Below, piece by piece: positions 35,001 to 47,613 of a DNA stretch of 64,000 bases. The number at the start of each line of letters is the position of its first letter. Within the stretch, counting starts at the first letter, position 1. The translations under genes and the position numbers were made by a program. The DNA is from Microbotryum silenes-acaulis (Eukaryota; Basidiomycota; Microbotryomycetes; Microbotryales; Microbotryaceae): NCBI GenBank assembly GCA_003665825.1, contig QPFY01000002.1:186001-250000 (forward strand), read 5' to 3'. A model generated the notes under the pieces. It worked only from the letters and a program-made list of their open reading frames with translations, did not search any database and was not told the origin of the DNA.

Positions 35001-35153
35001 CGTCAGCCCAAGGTGCGCGTGAATGGGTCTCGGGTGCTCGTGCCAAGTCGCGCCGTGGACGAACGCCTGAGTGAGCTCATTTGGTGCACGACCACTCACC
35101 GAGACCGCTTCGTCGACGCCTTGGGATAGCAGTTGCTTCAAATCGGTTTGCAT
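29071..35153 (-). CDS. DUF3684 protein: sacsin-like GHKL ATPase with a C-terminal HExxH segment
   Basis: Eight exons: 35153-35100, 34950-34893, 34776-34525, 34436-32599, 32513-30570, 30471-29752, 29657-29494 and 29410-29071 (1789 aa); every phase agrees. Small N-terminal exons build an HSP90/sacsin-type ATP-binding fold: YSGEQTVFRELLQNSDDAGA (N-box, about 32-51), RNDGQLF and SKIGAFGVGFYSLF (about 119-132). The middle carries conserved DUF3684 blocks such as ESYFPSV, LEKVLLALGVRRHVELQLVF and LKALRRRGFNVDRI. Exon 7 has YCDATAGTNLVSMGDVAGLK. The C-terminus is TLAHEVAHNLVKPHNSEHEF: His1762, Glu1763, His1766, His1772 follow the HExxHxxxxxH spacing of zinc proteases. The family is widespread in fungi but poorly characterised; an ATP-driven chaperone-like role is inference. 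A Ser-rich segment (exon 6) separates the two ends. Confidence 0.9.
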
Positions 35154-36640
35154 CGTCCGGAGAAGGGGTCGGGAACGAGGCCGACGGGGCCGACGGGGCG
35201 CTGCACGCGACGACGTTCGTCGGGGAGATTACGACGCGAGGACCGAGCTGAAGGTCGGGCGATCGGATCGACGGATGTTCGGGCAACGACCAGCACCGAC
35301 GCGATGTGTGTACAAGTCTAGAAGAGATTCCAATGCGACAAAGCGAAGCGGAACGGAACGGGGCAGCACGACGATGCAGTGTTTGTACAGGAGGGCGCAC
35401 ACCGGCCCGAACTCGACGCCGACTTCGGAAACTGAACGCTGACGAGTCGCGACGCGGTCAAGACTTGCAGTGGCACACTTCGGGCACAATTTTACGGCAC
35501 TCTTTCGAATGGAGAAAATGCACAACCACAACTGTAAACAGACCAATGACTACGCTCTGAGCACCACCTGTCCGGTCGCCTCGCGAGACAATCCCCCTGC
35601 GACCCTTAGCTAATCCCTCCTACGATCGACGAATCCAATCCATCTAATCCTCAAATCCTTCTACGCTAGCGTCTCGTGCCCGACTCGGTACTGTTGAGGC
35701 GGTCGCAGGAGAAGAATAAGATTCAAACAGGTCCATTCGAGATCGAGAGAGCGCGCCGAAGAAAGAAGAGAGCGCAATGCAGTGGATCGAATGTCAGTTC
35801 AGATCGGACTCTTGCCAGGATAGTAAGCCCTGGAGCGGTTGTTGTATCTTACAGGGGTAAGTCGTCGGTGGTCGCTCGGCGGGCCTCCACCCCCACGATC
35901 GGCGCACTTCGGGAACGACCAGCACCATGAGCGGACCTGTAGAAAAGGGATCCAACATCGTACCCACCATCAGAACTCGGATATCCAGGTCTGTGTTCCA
36001 CCTCCCAACGTGTAGCTCGTCACGAACCAACAAGGCCAATCGCGATCGAGTAGAAGATCACCGGTTGCTCGTGAGCCGATCGTTGCTGCAGTGAATGGCA
36101 TGGAATAAAACAGTGACAAAGGACGGTGCGATACATGGGAATCAGCTCGAGAGTGCATGCGATGAACCATCGTTTTGCACCACCGAACTCGAGTGTCGAC
36201 TCGAGGGCAAGCTCAGCATCGCAGGCCTAATCGTGGTGGTCGGGACGTACCAGGTATCGGTATGACTGGCGGAAGGGGCCCAGGATCGATCCGTAAAGTG
36301 TGGCCATGATTGGGCGTAGAGATATACTGCGATGATGGGCGGCGTCCAAGCTGGCGACCGCTGCAGCGCGAGTAGTCGTTCTCGTCCTCGCTTGTTAGCG
36401 CTTGTTAGCGCTTGTTAGCCCAGGTTAGCCCGCCCTGCTCAACAGTCTGCGCCCGTCTGCGCCCGTACTCGGCTGTACTCGGCTGCTCTGCTGCCCACGC
36501 TGGCCTGCGCTGCGGTTCGCTCTCGTCCTCAATCCCGATTCCCCGCCGGACCAAAGCAAACACCCCAGTCCACCTGGCACGCTACAACGACTCGACAACC
36601 CGTGTGATCGCCGGTCTTCACACTTGTCCTGCCATTCGAG
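35154..36640. other. Divergent intergenic region
   Basis: 1.5 kb between the DUF3684 start and the F-box start. No gene recognised. Its right end holds the decamer duplications at 36389-36484. Short frames on both strands have no domain. Confidence 0.5.
36389..36484 (+). repeat. Chain of 10-bp direct duplications
   Basis: CGCTTGTTAG occurs three times in a row (36389-36418), overlapping GTTAGCCCAG/GTTAGCCCGC (36414-36433), then GTCTGCGCCC twice (36445-36464) and GTACTCGGCT twice (36465-36484). Every local repeat has period 10 although the units differ. It lies 150-250 bp upstream of the F-box ATG. Confidence 0.8.
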
Positions 36641-38474
<1,834 letters not shown>

Positions 38475-38794
38475 TCAGCACTGGAGGAAGGATTTGAACA
38501 GTATTACTCTTACGATATCGACGGAGCAGTTGCGAGGATGTGGAAAGGAATCTCCTGCCTACTCCGACTTCGTCCTGAGTGTGGCTGTGCTGCAAACCCG
38601 GCGAGTGACAAAAGTGATCGGCGGTGAGCCGGTGAGCGGTGTGAGCAATGTGTCACGTGAGTCGCAACCGCCGATCGAGCGCATCGTGGCGCCGATCACT
38701 TTCTGGACGGTTGCCAAGCCATCGTCCTCCTCTCTCCCTTCTCCCTCTTTCTTTTCCCTCAACACCCAGCCCACCCTCCGTTCCAAAACAAATC
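38475..38794. other. Intergenic region, no supported feature
   Basis: 320 bp between the F-box/LRR stop and the senescence-domain start. CT-rich on the + strand just before the ATG. Nothing else recognised. Confidence 0.5.
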
Positions 38795-40378
38795 ATGTCC
38801 TCTTCTGACACCGAGGGTTCTCTGATCGTCGCTATCCCCAATGTGCAACTCGCGCATCTCTCCGGCGGTGTCTCGACACCCTTAGCAACGGGAACGCTCC
38901 AACTCGTCAACGTCATTGTCGCCTCCCCCGCCTCCGCCTCCGCCGCCACGTCGAGCTCCGTCCTCCTGATGACGTTGCAGGTCCAGGGTGAGACCGAACC
39001 TATTTTCGAACTAGTGCTTGCTCCTGAATCACGTATCCTCAGCGAGGGTCCATCGTCCTACATCGTACCCAACTACCAACCCGGTGCTTCCAACAGCGAA
39101 CAAGAGAACTCTGGTTCGATCAAGGTCACGCTCCCTTCGACGATCGATACCGTTTCACGCGAAACGTTCGAACATGTCTTGTGGGGGATGACGAGCTTTG
39201 CCTCCAGCTCTTCCGCTCGATCAGGAGGAGCTCACCCTCCCGCGTATTCACCTTCCAATTACGGCACCGCCCCTTCGTCACCGACGCTCGGAGCGACGAC
39301 CATCACCCCTTCGACGAACGACCTGCGCTCGCAATTGGTGCTCGTCGATTCGAACGGCAACCTCGTCGGCACCTTGGCGGACAACGTCTCCCTACACGAA
39401 GACGCTTCCCTTGCACAAGAGCAACAAGGAGAGAACGAGAAGGAACCCGTCATCGTCGAGGCTTCGGCTTTTACTTCGTCATCCGGTACAAGTTCAGGAG
39501 CGACGACGCCGACTTCAGGTGGGGGTCATCATTTCGATTTCTCCGTTCGACCACTTTCGGCCTTCAACCAAACGCCGAACCCGAGCAACTCGACCATCAT
39601 CACCTGGGGTGATTATCTCTCCCATGGCATCATCGTAGGAGGTGATTTGGTCTCACGTACGCTCGAATATGGCGCCGACACCCTCGTTTCCAAACGCGCA
39701 CCGACGAGCAAACCTTTGGTCTTTAGCGAGACGACCAAGAACCGAATGGGGCAGACGACCACGTACAGTGGGCAAGTCGTCAAGGTGTCGAACAAGGCGG
39801 CCAAGATGGTTGGTGATGCGGCGGCCAGAGTCGGGGATAGGATCGGGAAAGCCACGGGGATTCAGAGTACGTACATAACCCATGCGGGTTGACGGCGGGT
39901 GTACGTTGGATGTACGTTGGACCGTCGAGGGCTGATCACGCTTCCCACCTCATTTCTCTTCTCACCAGCTCAACCCTCCGGTAAAGCCCCCAAAGGTCTC
40001 AAAGGTCTCGTCAACAAATCCTTGATCGCCTTCAACACCGTCCTCGACGCGACCGAGACCACCGCCAAACAACTCCTCGTCAGCGGCGGGCAATCCTCGA
40101 CCAAAGTCATTCACCACACCTTGGGTAACGACGCGGCGCATGTCTCGGCTCATGTGGGAGCGGGGGCGCAGAACGTTTTCTTGGTTTATTTGGATGCGAG
40201 AGGCGTAAGTAGGAGGGCGTTGATGAAAGGGGTTGGCAAGGGCGCGTTGAGGTGCAAGATGCAGGACGGAAGGGAGGTCGTCTTGACAGATGATAAAGGT
40301 CAGATACCGAACGCGGCGCTGGGAACGTCGCCGTCGCCGCCGACGACTTCGGAGAAAGGGGTTCCGACTAAGCAATGA
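38795..40378 (+). CDS. Senescence/spartin-domain protein
   Basis: Two exons, 38795-39866 and 39969-40378, phase 1 (493 aa). The N-terminal half has a beta-rich region (SLIVAIPNVQLAHLSGG, VLLMTLQVQGE, ELVLAPESRIL) followed by a Ser/Thr-rich linker. The C-terminal half matches the plant-type senescence domain (PF06911, also in spartin): TWGDYLSHGIIVGGDLVSRT, VSKRAPTSKPL, VKVSNKAAKMVGDAAARVGD, then after the intron KGLVNKSLIAFNTVLDATET and AHVGAGAQNVFLVYLDARGV with RRALMKG. In fungi and animals such proteins are linked to membranes and lipid droplets; that role is family knowledge, not seen here. The splice join keeps the helix-rich domain continuous. Confidence 0.87.
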
Positions 40379-40667
40379 GGGTTTCCCTGGCGACTTGACT
40401 CTTCGGACCCACACGGAGATCCGACTTGACTTGTTGAGTGGTCTGTAATGCGAGCGGTGTAAAAGTAGAGCGAGCTGTAGCCCGACAAAAGGCATGATGA
40501 CCTCGCCCGGGCAAGACTGCGACATGGTCGAAGATCTGACTGATGCGAGTATGCGAATGCAAGCAAATCACCGAACGTTAAAAGCACAACAAATCTACGT
40601 GAAACGTAGATGTACCGGATCCGAAAGTGGAGGCGAGCCCCTACCAGACAAGCTCCCACGTAGAGGA

Positions 40668-42245
40668 TCAAGCCTTCTGACCCGGTTGATCGTCCCGATG
40701 GGTCGGACAGAACGTCCCCGGTCGTTCCCAGTACTCTTCGATGCAGTTCGAATGCATGACGCAGTAGCACGAGAGGCGGGCAAGGTCTTCGCCGATCTCA
40801 AAGTCTTCGAGACAGATGATGCATTCTTGAGGTTGCTTCGTCGTTGAATCGCGGGGTATCGTTTCGGAGGTGGCGGCGAAAACTAAAGGATGTAACAAAC
40901 TTGTGTCAACATCGATAGATAGAGTATAGCCTCATGATGAAAAGGAGGTGACTCACTCGCGTGTTCGCGGCCCAAACCCCTGAGCGCAGGCCCACCGTTG
41001 CAGCAAGCTTGAACATGCTGTTCCCGAGCCAACGTCGACATGGACGAGGCAAATGCTTCATCACAGATCGGACACGACCCCATCGTCGTTCCCTCGGTCG
41101 TCCCCAGACATGTCGACAGGTGTTCAGCCATGGCCCCACCGTCGTCGGGTAAAACGGCGTGACAAATGCCGCATTCGATCCAGCCCTCCTCTTGCTGGAC
41201 GGGTGGATCATCATGGTCGATCGGCCGAGCACGCACACGGTCGGGAGCGACAGCAGCAGCATTGTCAGGTACAACGTTTCCGGCCGGAACCTGCGCGGGT
41301 TGAGGAGCCTGAGCAGGAGCGGCGGGTGGTGGAGGAGGCGCTCGCCGCTGTTCCGCTCGATCACGGCGAGCTCGGTGGTGTTGCAACTGGGCCTCGCCCA
41401 TTCGAGCTCGTTCTATATCCTCGACCGCACGACGTAGCTCGGCCATCTCCCGTCTCGCCTGTAGCTGATCTTGTTTCAGATCATGCTCCAATTCGGCCTT
41501 CATCGTAGACCGGATCATCTCGCGCTCCTCGAGGGCCTCCGCCCCCACTTCTCGATCTTGTTGCCGTTCCCGCTGCATGTTAAGGAACACGACGCCCGGT
41601 ATCTGTTTCGATATGTCGAACTCGGCATGGTCCTGCAGCAGGTCGTACATGCACGCGAACCAGAGATTCCCCGGGTTGGATCTTTGGCGGGACAGACACT
41701 CACTCCATCGTTCTCCATCGACTCGCGACATTTCGGTTCGCTCTAAGTACTCTGTCGTGCGACTGTGCACAAATGAACGAGGAAGTCGCCAGTTAATCAG
41801 CGCACAGTGATTGCACACCCTGATTGCGGTCTTGTCCCGTCGCGTCGCACAGGAACTGCACGAGGCGCTCCCAGCCGAAAGATACGCCGGGAGCACGCCT
41901 TGAGCGCCTCAGCGAGCGAGCGAGCGACGGGGGCCCAACGACGTACGCCTTGATCCTCCTCTTGACACTTTCGGCGATCTTGTACCAGGGGATCGTCCCA
42001 CTGACGAAGGTGTTTTCCAGCACGATCCCCAGCACTGTGGCTTCGTTCGTCCTCGACCTTGACCAATTCGGTCGCAAACTGAACAGGCGTTGCGCGTCCT
42101 CGACGCCGATCACGCCGCTTTGGCAAATCGTGTACATGAGGTGCTCTTCGTAATGCGGGTTGCGGGCCCATCGAATCGTGTTCCCATGGAGCGGTATGAT
42201 CTGCGAGAGCTCGATGGCTTTGGCTTGTAGTTGAGCAGCGTTCAT
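40668..42245 (-). CDS. RING-type E3 ubiquitin ligase candidate with coiled coil and a second zinc motif
   Basis: Three exons: 42245-41947, 41762-40957 and 40882-40668 (439 aa), phases 2 and 1. The N-terminal ~100 residues (RWARNPHYEEHLMYTICQSG and onwards) are of unknown fold. Exon 2 has a charged helical region (ERQQDREVGAEALEEREM, LEHDLKQDQLQARREMAELR) likely to coil, a Pro/Ala linker, a Cys motif ECGICHAVLP, and CPICDEAF…REQHVQACC, which resembles a UBZ-type C-C-H-C zinc finger. Exon 3 ends with a RING: CIICLEDFEIGEDLARLSCY, then CVMHSNCIEEYW and FCPTH; the last ligand is His in CPxH instead of Cys. Expected to bind an E2 and ubiquitin; substrate unknown. Junctions 41947/41762 and 40957/40882 use good donors GTACGT and GTGAGT. 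Confidence 0.85.
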
Positions 42246-42781
42246 CGTGCGAGAGGCGCGGGTGTGGGCGAGCAGTTTGTGACGCGAAGGACGTGGTGAC
42301 CAGGCGCATAAACGAAGTTACACATAGACTTGATCCAACTTATCGATGGTTAGTCCTCAACCCTGCGAGCGGTGAGAAAGCTCGAAGAGCGATCGGCCTG
42401 AGTAAGCGGGGGTCGAGAAGGAAGAGGAAAGACCGCCTTGGCCAGCGCCGCCCGGATGCGCGCCCATCCAGTCGCATAACACGAAGTGACGCGTCGAGCC
42501 ACGTGATGCGAATCTTTCGCACGGCTAACGACAAACTCTTCCGCAGGGCTAACGATAAAGTCTTTCGCGGGGCTAACGATAAATGGCACGGAAGTTTTGT
42601 GGCATGCAGAATACAGTTGGGTAAAGACCGATCTTACTCAAGCTGGCTCCAGTCCTTAGTATCACCTCACCACCGTGACCTTCCCTAGCTCCCGCTTCGG
42701 AAAAGATTTTCAGGCCTGCTCAGAAGGCATCCTTCATCAGCTCTTACCCTTTCTGACACCCCGACGAGTCCACCAACCCAC
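42246..42781. other. Intergenic region with a 24-bp tandem repeat
   Basis: 536 bp between the RING gene start and the RhoGAP gene end (both minus strand). It should hold the RING promoter. The only clear structure is the triplicated 24-bp unit at 42513-42584. Confidence 0.5.
42513..42584 (+). repeat. 24-bp tandem repeat, three copies
   Basis: Units 42513-42536, 42537-42560 and 42561-42584, each close to TCTTTCGCRGGGCTAACGAT plus AAAN, differ by only a few substitutions. About 270-340 bp upstream of the RING start codon. Confidence 0.85.
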
Positions 42782-44982
42782 TCACGCCTCAATCATGACT
42801 TTCAACACCCCTGCGACCGTATTGCCCTCCGCACCACCCTTTCCATCAGGCACACTACACATCCCAAGCATCGACTTGATTTCCTCCGCCGTCGCTCCCC
42901 TGCTCTGCGTCTTACTCCCAGTCGCGTCGATACCGGTCCATAGTGTCGGTGTCAAACAAACGACAAGGTTGTAAGCGTCCATCTTGTTGTGGGCTTTGTT
43001 GGCTTCGATCGCGCGGAGAATGTCGACGAGTTGTCCGAGTAGGTTTCGTTCTGGCGCTGGAAGGGAGGGGAGCAAATTCGTTCGGAGGTAGACTTCCGCT
43101 TCCGAACGCGGGAGTGGGCAGGAGATTATGGTGCTTTCTAGGGAGAATGGGAAGATTGGCGTCGATAAGGAGCAAAGGTAGAGCTTAAGGAGAGACGCAG
43201 CGAGGTGAGGTGCGTCGGGGTAGGTAGGTAGAGTAAGAGTGTGGCCTGAAGAGAGCAACAAGGTTCAGCATCGGCTAGCGGATGGAGAATGGAGTGGGGT
43301 CATTCGCATACCTCGATCGTAGGCAGCTTGCAAGATGGCTACCATCATTGCGCTCGGACTCTTTCGAAAGATACCCGTCGATTCGGGACCTACAATAAAA
43401 CGTACGCCGGAGAATATCAGGCCCACGCTCTCGGGACTTGTACCAAGCGTACCTACCTCGCGTTCGCAATACCTCGAAGCAGTCGACCACGCAAGACGGT
43501 GGCTCTTTATCACCTTCAGCTCCCATCGTCTGGGGGACACGGTCATCCTCGATTTAGTCCTCGCCGCATTCAACACTTCTTGAGTAAGAGACTCGCCTCG
43601 GAGAGAGGTACGCCAAACTGCTTCGATGAAGTCCGATCCAAGGAAGCAGCAAGGTCACCATGACTTTCATGTCGCGCGTTTGCTCTGTGTCATAGACGTG
43701 GTCTCAGCCCTGGACTCTCACAAAAAGGCAGATTTTGGAGCAGACTGACGCATACACCTCTGGCGGAAATTCGATGCTGTAAGCCTCAGCAACGTTGGGT
43801 CTCAGCTGTGGACGTGTCTAGCTCCGAGGCCTCGGGCGAGGCTCACCTCAGGAAAATCGCACTACCCACTTCTTTGGCTAAAGCGCCCAAGGTCGCACAA
43901 TGCACCATCTTCCTCGTCGCCTTGGCTTTTCCTGACAATAACCGACTCGTGAACAGCGCCAAGAGTGCCTGTGGGTTCTCGTGGAACGAACCCGTCAGTC
44001 CGATCCACTGCGGTCACTCGGCGGTCTCGGGACTGACCCTTAGTGACCATCCTCCGCCGACGACCCAAACCTTGAGGACATTCTTGCGCGTCTCACGGCT
44101 CAAGTTCAGAAACAAAGAGATGAGTCTTGCTGTTGGCGGTGGATTCGGTACTGGTGAGGCTAAGAGGATCTGCACGCAAGGTGGAGTGGGGAAACGATTG
44201 GGCAGATTTTTCTTATTCGCCTCTTGCTCACTTGGACACGCACCAGTGAGTAAGGCCCGTTCCGAGCGTATGATTCAAGTCGATTTGTGAGAGCTTCAAG
44301 GATGGTGTCGTATCCTGGTGAAGTAGCTGAAGGGAGGTAGCAGGCTGCGAGGACCAGAAGAGGTGTCTTCGCCCCACTGGACCCGGAACCGGATGTGCGA
44401 GAAGTGACCTGGAGAGGGGAAAGAACCGGGCTAAGTAGAGCAGCCTTCACTTTCAGGAAGAGGGGAAGGAGAGGAGCCCACGCGATAGAGCAGTGTTTCG
44501 AGGAGTGGATCATCCTCGGCCTGGTAGCTTGGACGACCTCCACCTGTCGCGAGCTCGGCCATCGCTCTGGCTTTCCCGTTCTCTTGGCTCAGACCGGCGT
44601 GGTCGGACAGGTTCTTCCATTCTTGAGGCAAGGCAGCTCGTTGTGCGTTGCTGGCCGCAGTGGCTGCAGTGGTACCCGATCGAATAGGGGCCGTCGTCGA
44701 GGAGCCGAGTGTGGAGGAGGCGGTCAAAGCGAGGGTGCTCGTCGCCTGTGTCCACGTGGAGGAGATGGTGCTGAACCAGCTGGCTCTGGTCGATGTTGTC
44801 GCATGTGAGGATGTAGATGTTGCGGAGGACCGGGAGCGTGACCGGGAACGTGAAGATGACGGTGACGGCTGCAGTAGCTGTGGTGATGATGGCTGTGCAG
44901 CAATGTCGGTCTTGCGTTCCAATTGCGCGGTCCGATTGTGGTCCGATGTGGGCCGGGACGTTGATGGGAGAGGCCCTGACAT
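42782..44982 (-). CDS. CRAL-TRIO (Sec14-like)/RhoGAP protein
   Basis: GTPase-activating protein for a Rho-family GTPase, with the domain order of ECM25 and p50RhoGAP/ARHGAP1. Nine exons: 44982-44482, 44408-44244, 44169-44038, 43968-43847, 43776-43750, 43684-43597, 43547-43457, 43389-43312 and 43245-42782 (555 aa); all phases agree. Residues 1-167 are Ser/Thr/Arg-rich. A CRAL-TRIO-like lipid-binding domain follows: TPLLVLAACYLPS, ISLFLNLSRETRKNVLKVWV, LLALFTSRLLSGKA, IEFPPEVYAAN. The RhoGAP domain begins at KQFGVPLSE, then EPPSCVVDCFEVLRTRG, STGIFRKSPS (arginine finger Arg384), ASLLKLYLCSLSTPIFP and NKMDAYNLVVCLTPTLW. Exon 5 is 27 nt. The intron after exon 6 uses a GC donor (43596). The first two exon borders are the least certain. 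Confidence 0.88.
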
Positions 44983-45197
44983 GGCGCGTGGGGTGAGACA
45001 GGGTGAGACTGCCGTGCGACGAGAAGCGAAGCCGCCCAAGTGGGGGAACCACGGGTTTTACCGCCTGCCTCAAAGCGCACGGACCTCCTCCCGAGGCCTA
45101 GGCCGGGGTGAGCCGTGCAAGTCTCCCTCGACTCTTTACGCTCTCGACGTCCTACGCGCAGTCAGAGGAGACACATACATCAATACGCCCGTCTCTC

Positions 45198-45909
45198 ATG
45201 GTCCGTTTCAAGCACCGCTACCTGCTCGTACACCTCCTGTTCCCCTCGCTTGCCCCCGAAGACCCAACCCCGCCGCTGCACGAATCGGACTTGATCAAGG
45301 TGTTGCGAGAGTCGTTGTTGGTCAACTTTGGCGATTTAGGAGCGGGTACGGTCGGTGGATTGTTTAGTAGTGAGTTCACGCGCGACGGGTGTCGTAGAGC
45401 GTCTGCCCTCCGTGCCCGGGTCGGCCTTCGCAATCACTCTCATCTGCTCCTCGCTCGTCTTGCGTAGAAGTTCACCCGAATCTGGACCCAACTTCAACTT
45501 GATTCTTCTTCCTTTGGTGTTCAACAGTCAAATACTTTTCACCCACGACGCGCATGCTCATCCTCCGCGTCGCGAGGGAACACGCCCAGACGCTGTGGTG
45601 TGCTCTGACTCTGTTGCGACGCTTAGGGGGCCAGACCGTGATCGCTAGGGTGTTGCACGTCAGCGGTGAGTGAATCGTGCAGCCCCACTGGCTTCTGCTG
45701 GGGGCTCTACTGATATCTGATGTCGTTTGTGCGATGCGCGGAACAAAGGTACGATCCGGAAAACCCAACTCTCGGCCATTTCGTACGACCGACTGTTGAC
45801 TCTCGAATCGGCTGGGCGTCTCCGGCGGAAAGGGAACGACAAGGATGCAGACGAGATTGAAGCTCAGGTTGGGAAAGATGAAGAGAAGATCCTAGAGATG
45901 GACGCCTGA
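45198..45909 (+). CDS. POP5: RNase P/RNase MRP subunit POP5
   Basis: Protein subunit of nuclear RNase P and RNase MRP, needed for tRNA 5' processing and rRNA maturation. Three exons, 45198-45369, 45528-45665 and 45749-45909 (156 aa), each junction in phase 1. The start MVRFKHRYLLVHLLFP is the family hallmark; then LRESLLVNFGDLGAG, SIKYFSPTTRMLILRVAREH, WCALTLLRR and a C-terminal TIRKTQLSAISYDR followed by an acidic tail. Two donors 4 nt apart (after 45366 or 45369) give the same phase; GTGAGT at 45370 is the better match. It starts 216 bp from the divergent RhoGAP gene, so the two share a promoter region. Confidence 0.94.
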
Positions 45910-46232
45910 GGCCCCGAGGACCAGACGAAAGTTCTGTCGAGGGCCTAGCGGGCTAACGCGGTTTTGCTAGTGTTGTCTGCAAATTACAAAATGTTGTTGT
46001 ACACGTATTTTCCAATGATTTAGGGCACTCGTGATTACTGAGCTCGGGATGGCTCCAGAACAGCTCGGTAGAGCTCGATCAACTCTCGAGCTCGGCTAGC
46101 GCGCAAATAATTCGGGGCCCCACTTGCATCTTCAATTGGCCTTGCGCGGATGGTCCTCGCTTCTTCTCTGTCTCTCAGCGCCGTACCCGAACACACGCAC
46201 ACACCCTCCCCACCTACCATCCTCTCGCCTAG
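45910..46232. other. Intergenic region, no supported feature
   Basis: 323 bp between POP5 and the phosphatase gene; both run rightward. Presumed terminator and promoter; nothing specific recognised. Confidence 0.45.
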
Positions 46233-47223
46233 ATGGTCTCCTACACGTTTATCGACCCTTCAGAGGTAGCCCAACTGTACCATTCGGGCCTCGAACCAGG
46301 GCGCGATTTCCAAGTCGTGGATGTTAGGGATGAGGATCGGATAGGGGGACATCTGTACGTACTGCACCTGCTCAACCCCATATGTCCAAGATATGGTGGC
46401 TTCATGTGTGAATTTGGGTCGAAATAGGCTCAGCTGTGGCGTCGATCTACGTCGGACAGCAGGCGTATGACTGATTCGCTGTTTCGTGTCGATCGTCCAG
46501 ACCAGGATCGATGCGAGCCCCCTCCGAACAACGTACCTTGCAATCCGTCCAAGACCTCGTGGTCAAGCTGGAAGGAGGTTAGTGGATCCCGCACCGCAAC
46601 TATGGGGTCATTCCAGCCCGTCATCAGAAGAACGAAGACTGAGCTGACAAATCGACTTGTTCCTGATTCGCAGTTCCAAAGGTCATCTTTCATTGCACCC
46701 TGAGTCGTACGTCTTCGAACTCTGACCTTTCCTCCTATATCCCCCCCAATTCATACTTGTCCAGCTTCTGACTCTCCTGCTTCCATCCCGCGGGAAACCG
46801 AAATGCGCCGAGCAGAAATCCGAGGCCCGAAAGCCGCCTCCCTCTACTGCACGGCACTGAACGAACGACACGACGCACTTAGATTCGAATCCACAACATC
46901 AGATTCGACCATCGAGAACTCTGGCAATCCCTTGGCAGCAACCTCAACTAAGGACTCGACGAACACACGGGCCGCTCAAAACTTCTCCCCGAATCCGTTC
47001 GAGTTGAATGCATCCGTTTCGGAGCAGAACCGATCACAGCAAGTGTTGGTGTTAAGGGGTGGTTTCGGCGAGTGGCAGAGGATGTACAAGGCTCGTCTTG
47101 ACTTTTTGGACTCGGAGGATCGCTCGTGAAGCTGATGAACTTTCTCGATTTTCAATGCAGGATGATCCGAAATTGGTCGAAGGCTTCGATCCTTCGATTT
47201 GGGCAGAGGGGGAAGATTACTAG
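46233..47223 (+). CDS. Cdc25/rhodanese-type phosphatase (Ych1/Arr2/Ibp1-like)
   Basis: Single rhodanese-fold domain with a Cys-based active site; relatives act as phosphatases or arsenate reductases. Exons 46233-46354, 46501-46577, 46674-46706, 46816-47090 and 47161-47223 give 189 aa. The joins rebuild FQVVDVRDEDRIGGHLPGSM, then VVKLEGVPKVIFHCTLSQIR with the CX5R loop Cys74-Arg80, then GPKAASLYC and QVLVLRGGFGEWQRMYK. The active-site loop itself is split by an intron after the Ser codon. The last junction needs a GC donor (47091), chosen because it continues as DDPKLVEGFDPSIWAEG, a sensible family C-terminus. Without that splice the frame stops at 47129 (181 aa) and the core is unchanged. Confidence 0.85.
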
Positions 47224-47613
47224 ATCCCGCCGCTGGTGGAAAACCCTACTGAACACCTATCCTATATTCGAGGCGTGGAAATGATTACCGGGTCGTACCC
47301 AGCAGCAACGCTCTCGTCCAGGCAGCACGAGGCAGTGAACCAGCCGACAAAAACTCGGTAGATCACGACACTGGGATTGCACATGGCGCATTCGTTATAG
47401 GTGGTCGTTAAAAACAGAATCCAGGTCATAAACATAAAACTCGACGTCATGGGAGTCGGGAGTCTCGTCACAAAGAGAGGTCGTTAAGCAGAACGGATGC
47501 TGAGATGAAGAAGCGAAAAGCGAAAAGCCGCCGGAGCACCTGGCTGCCGGGAGGGGTGGTGACTGAAGTTTCGCACTGGGCTGGGCGTCTCCAGGGTAGT
47601 TGAAGATGATCAT
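47224..47613. other. Convergent 3' intergenic region
   Basis: 390 bp between the phosphatase and the secreted-protein gene, tail to tail. No feature recognised. Confidence 0.5.

Noticed and set aside
35229..35560. Overlapping frames upstream of the DUF3684 gene
   Set aside because: Arg-rich shadows on both strands without domain or start context.
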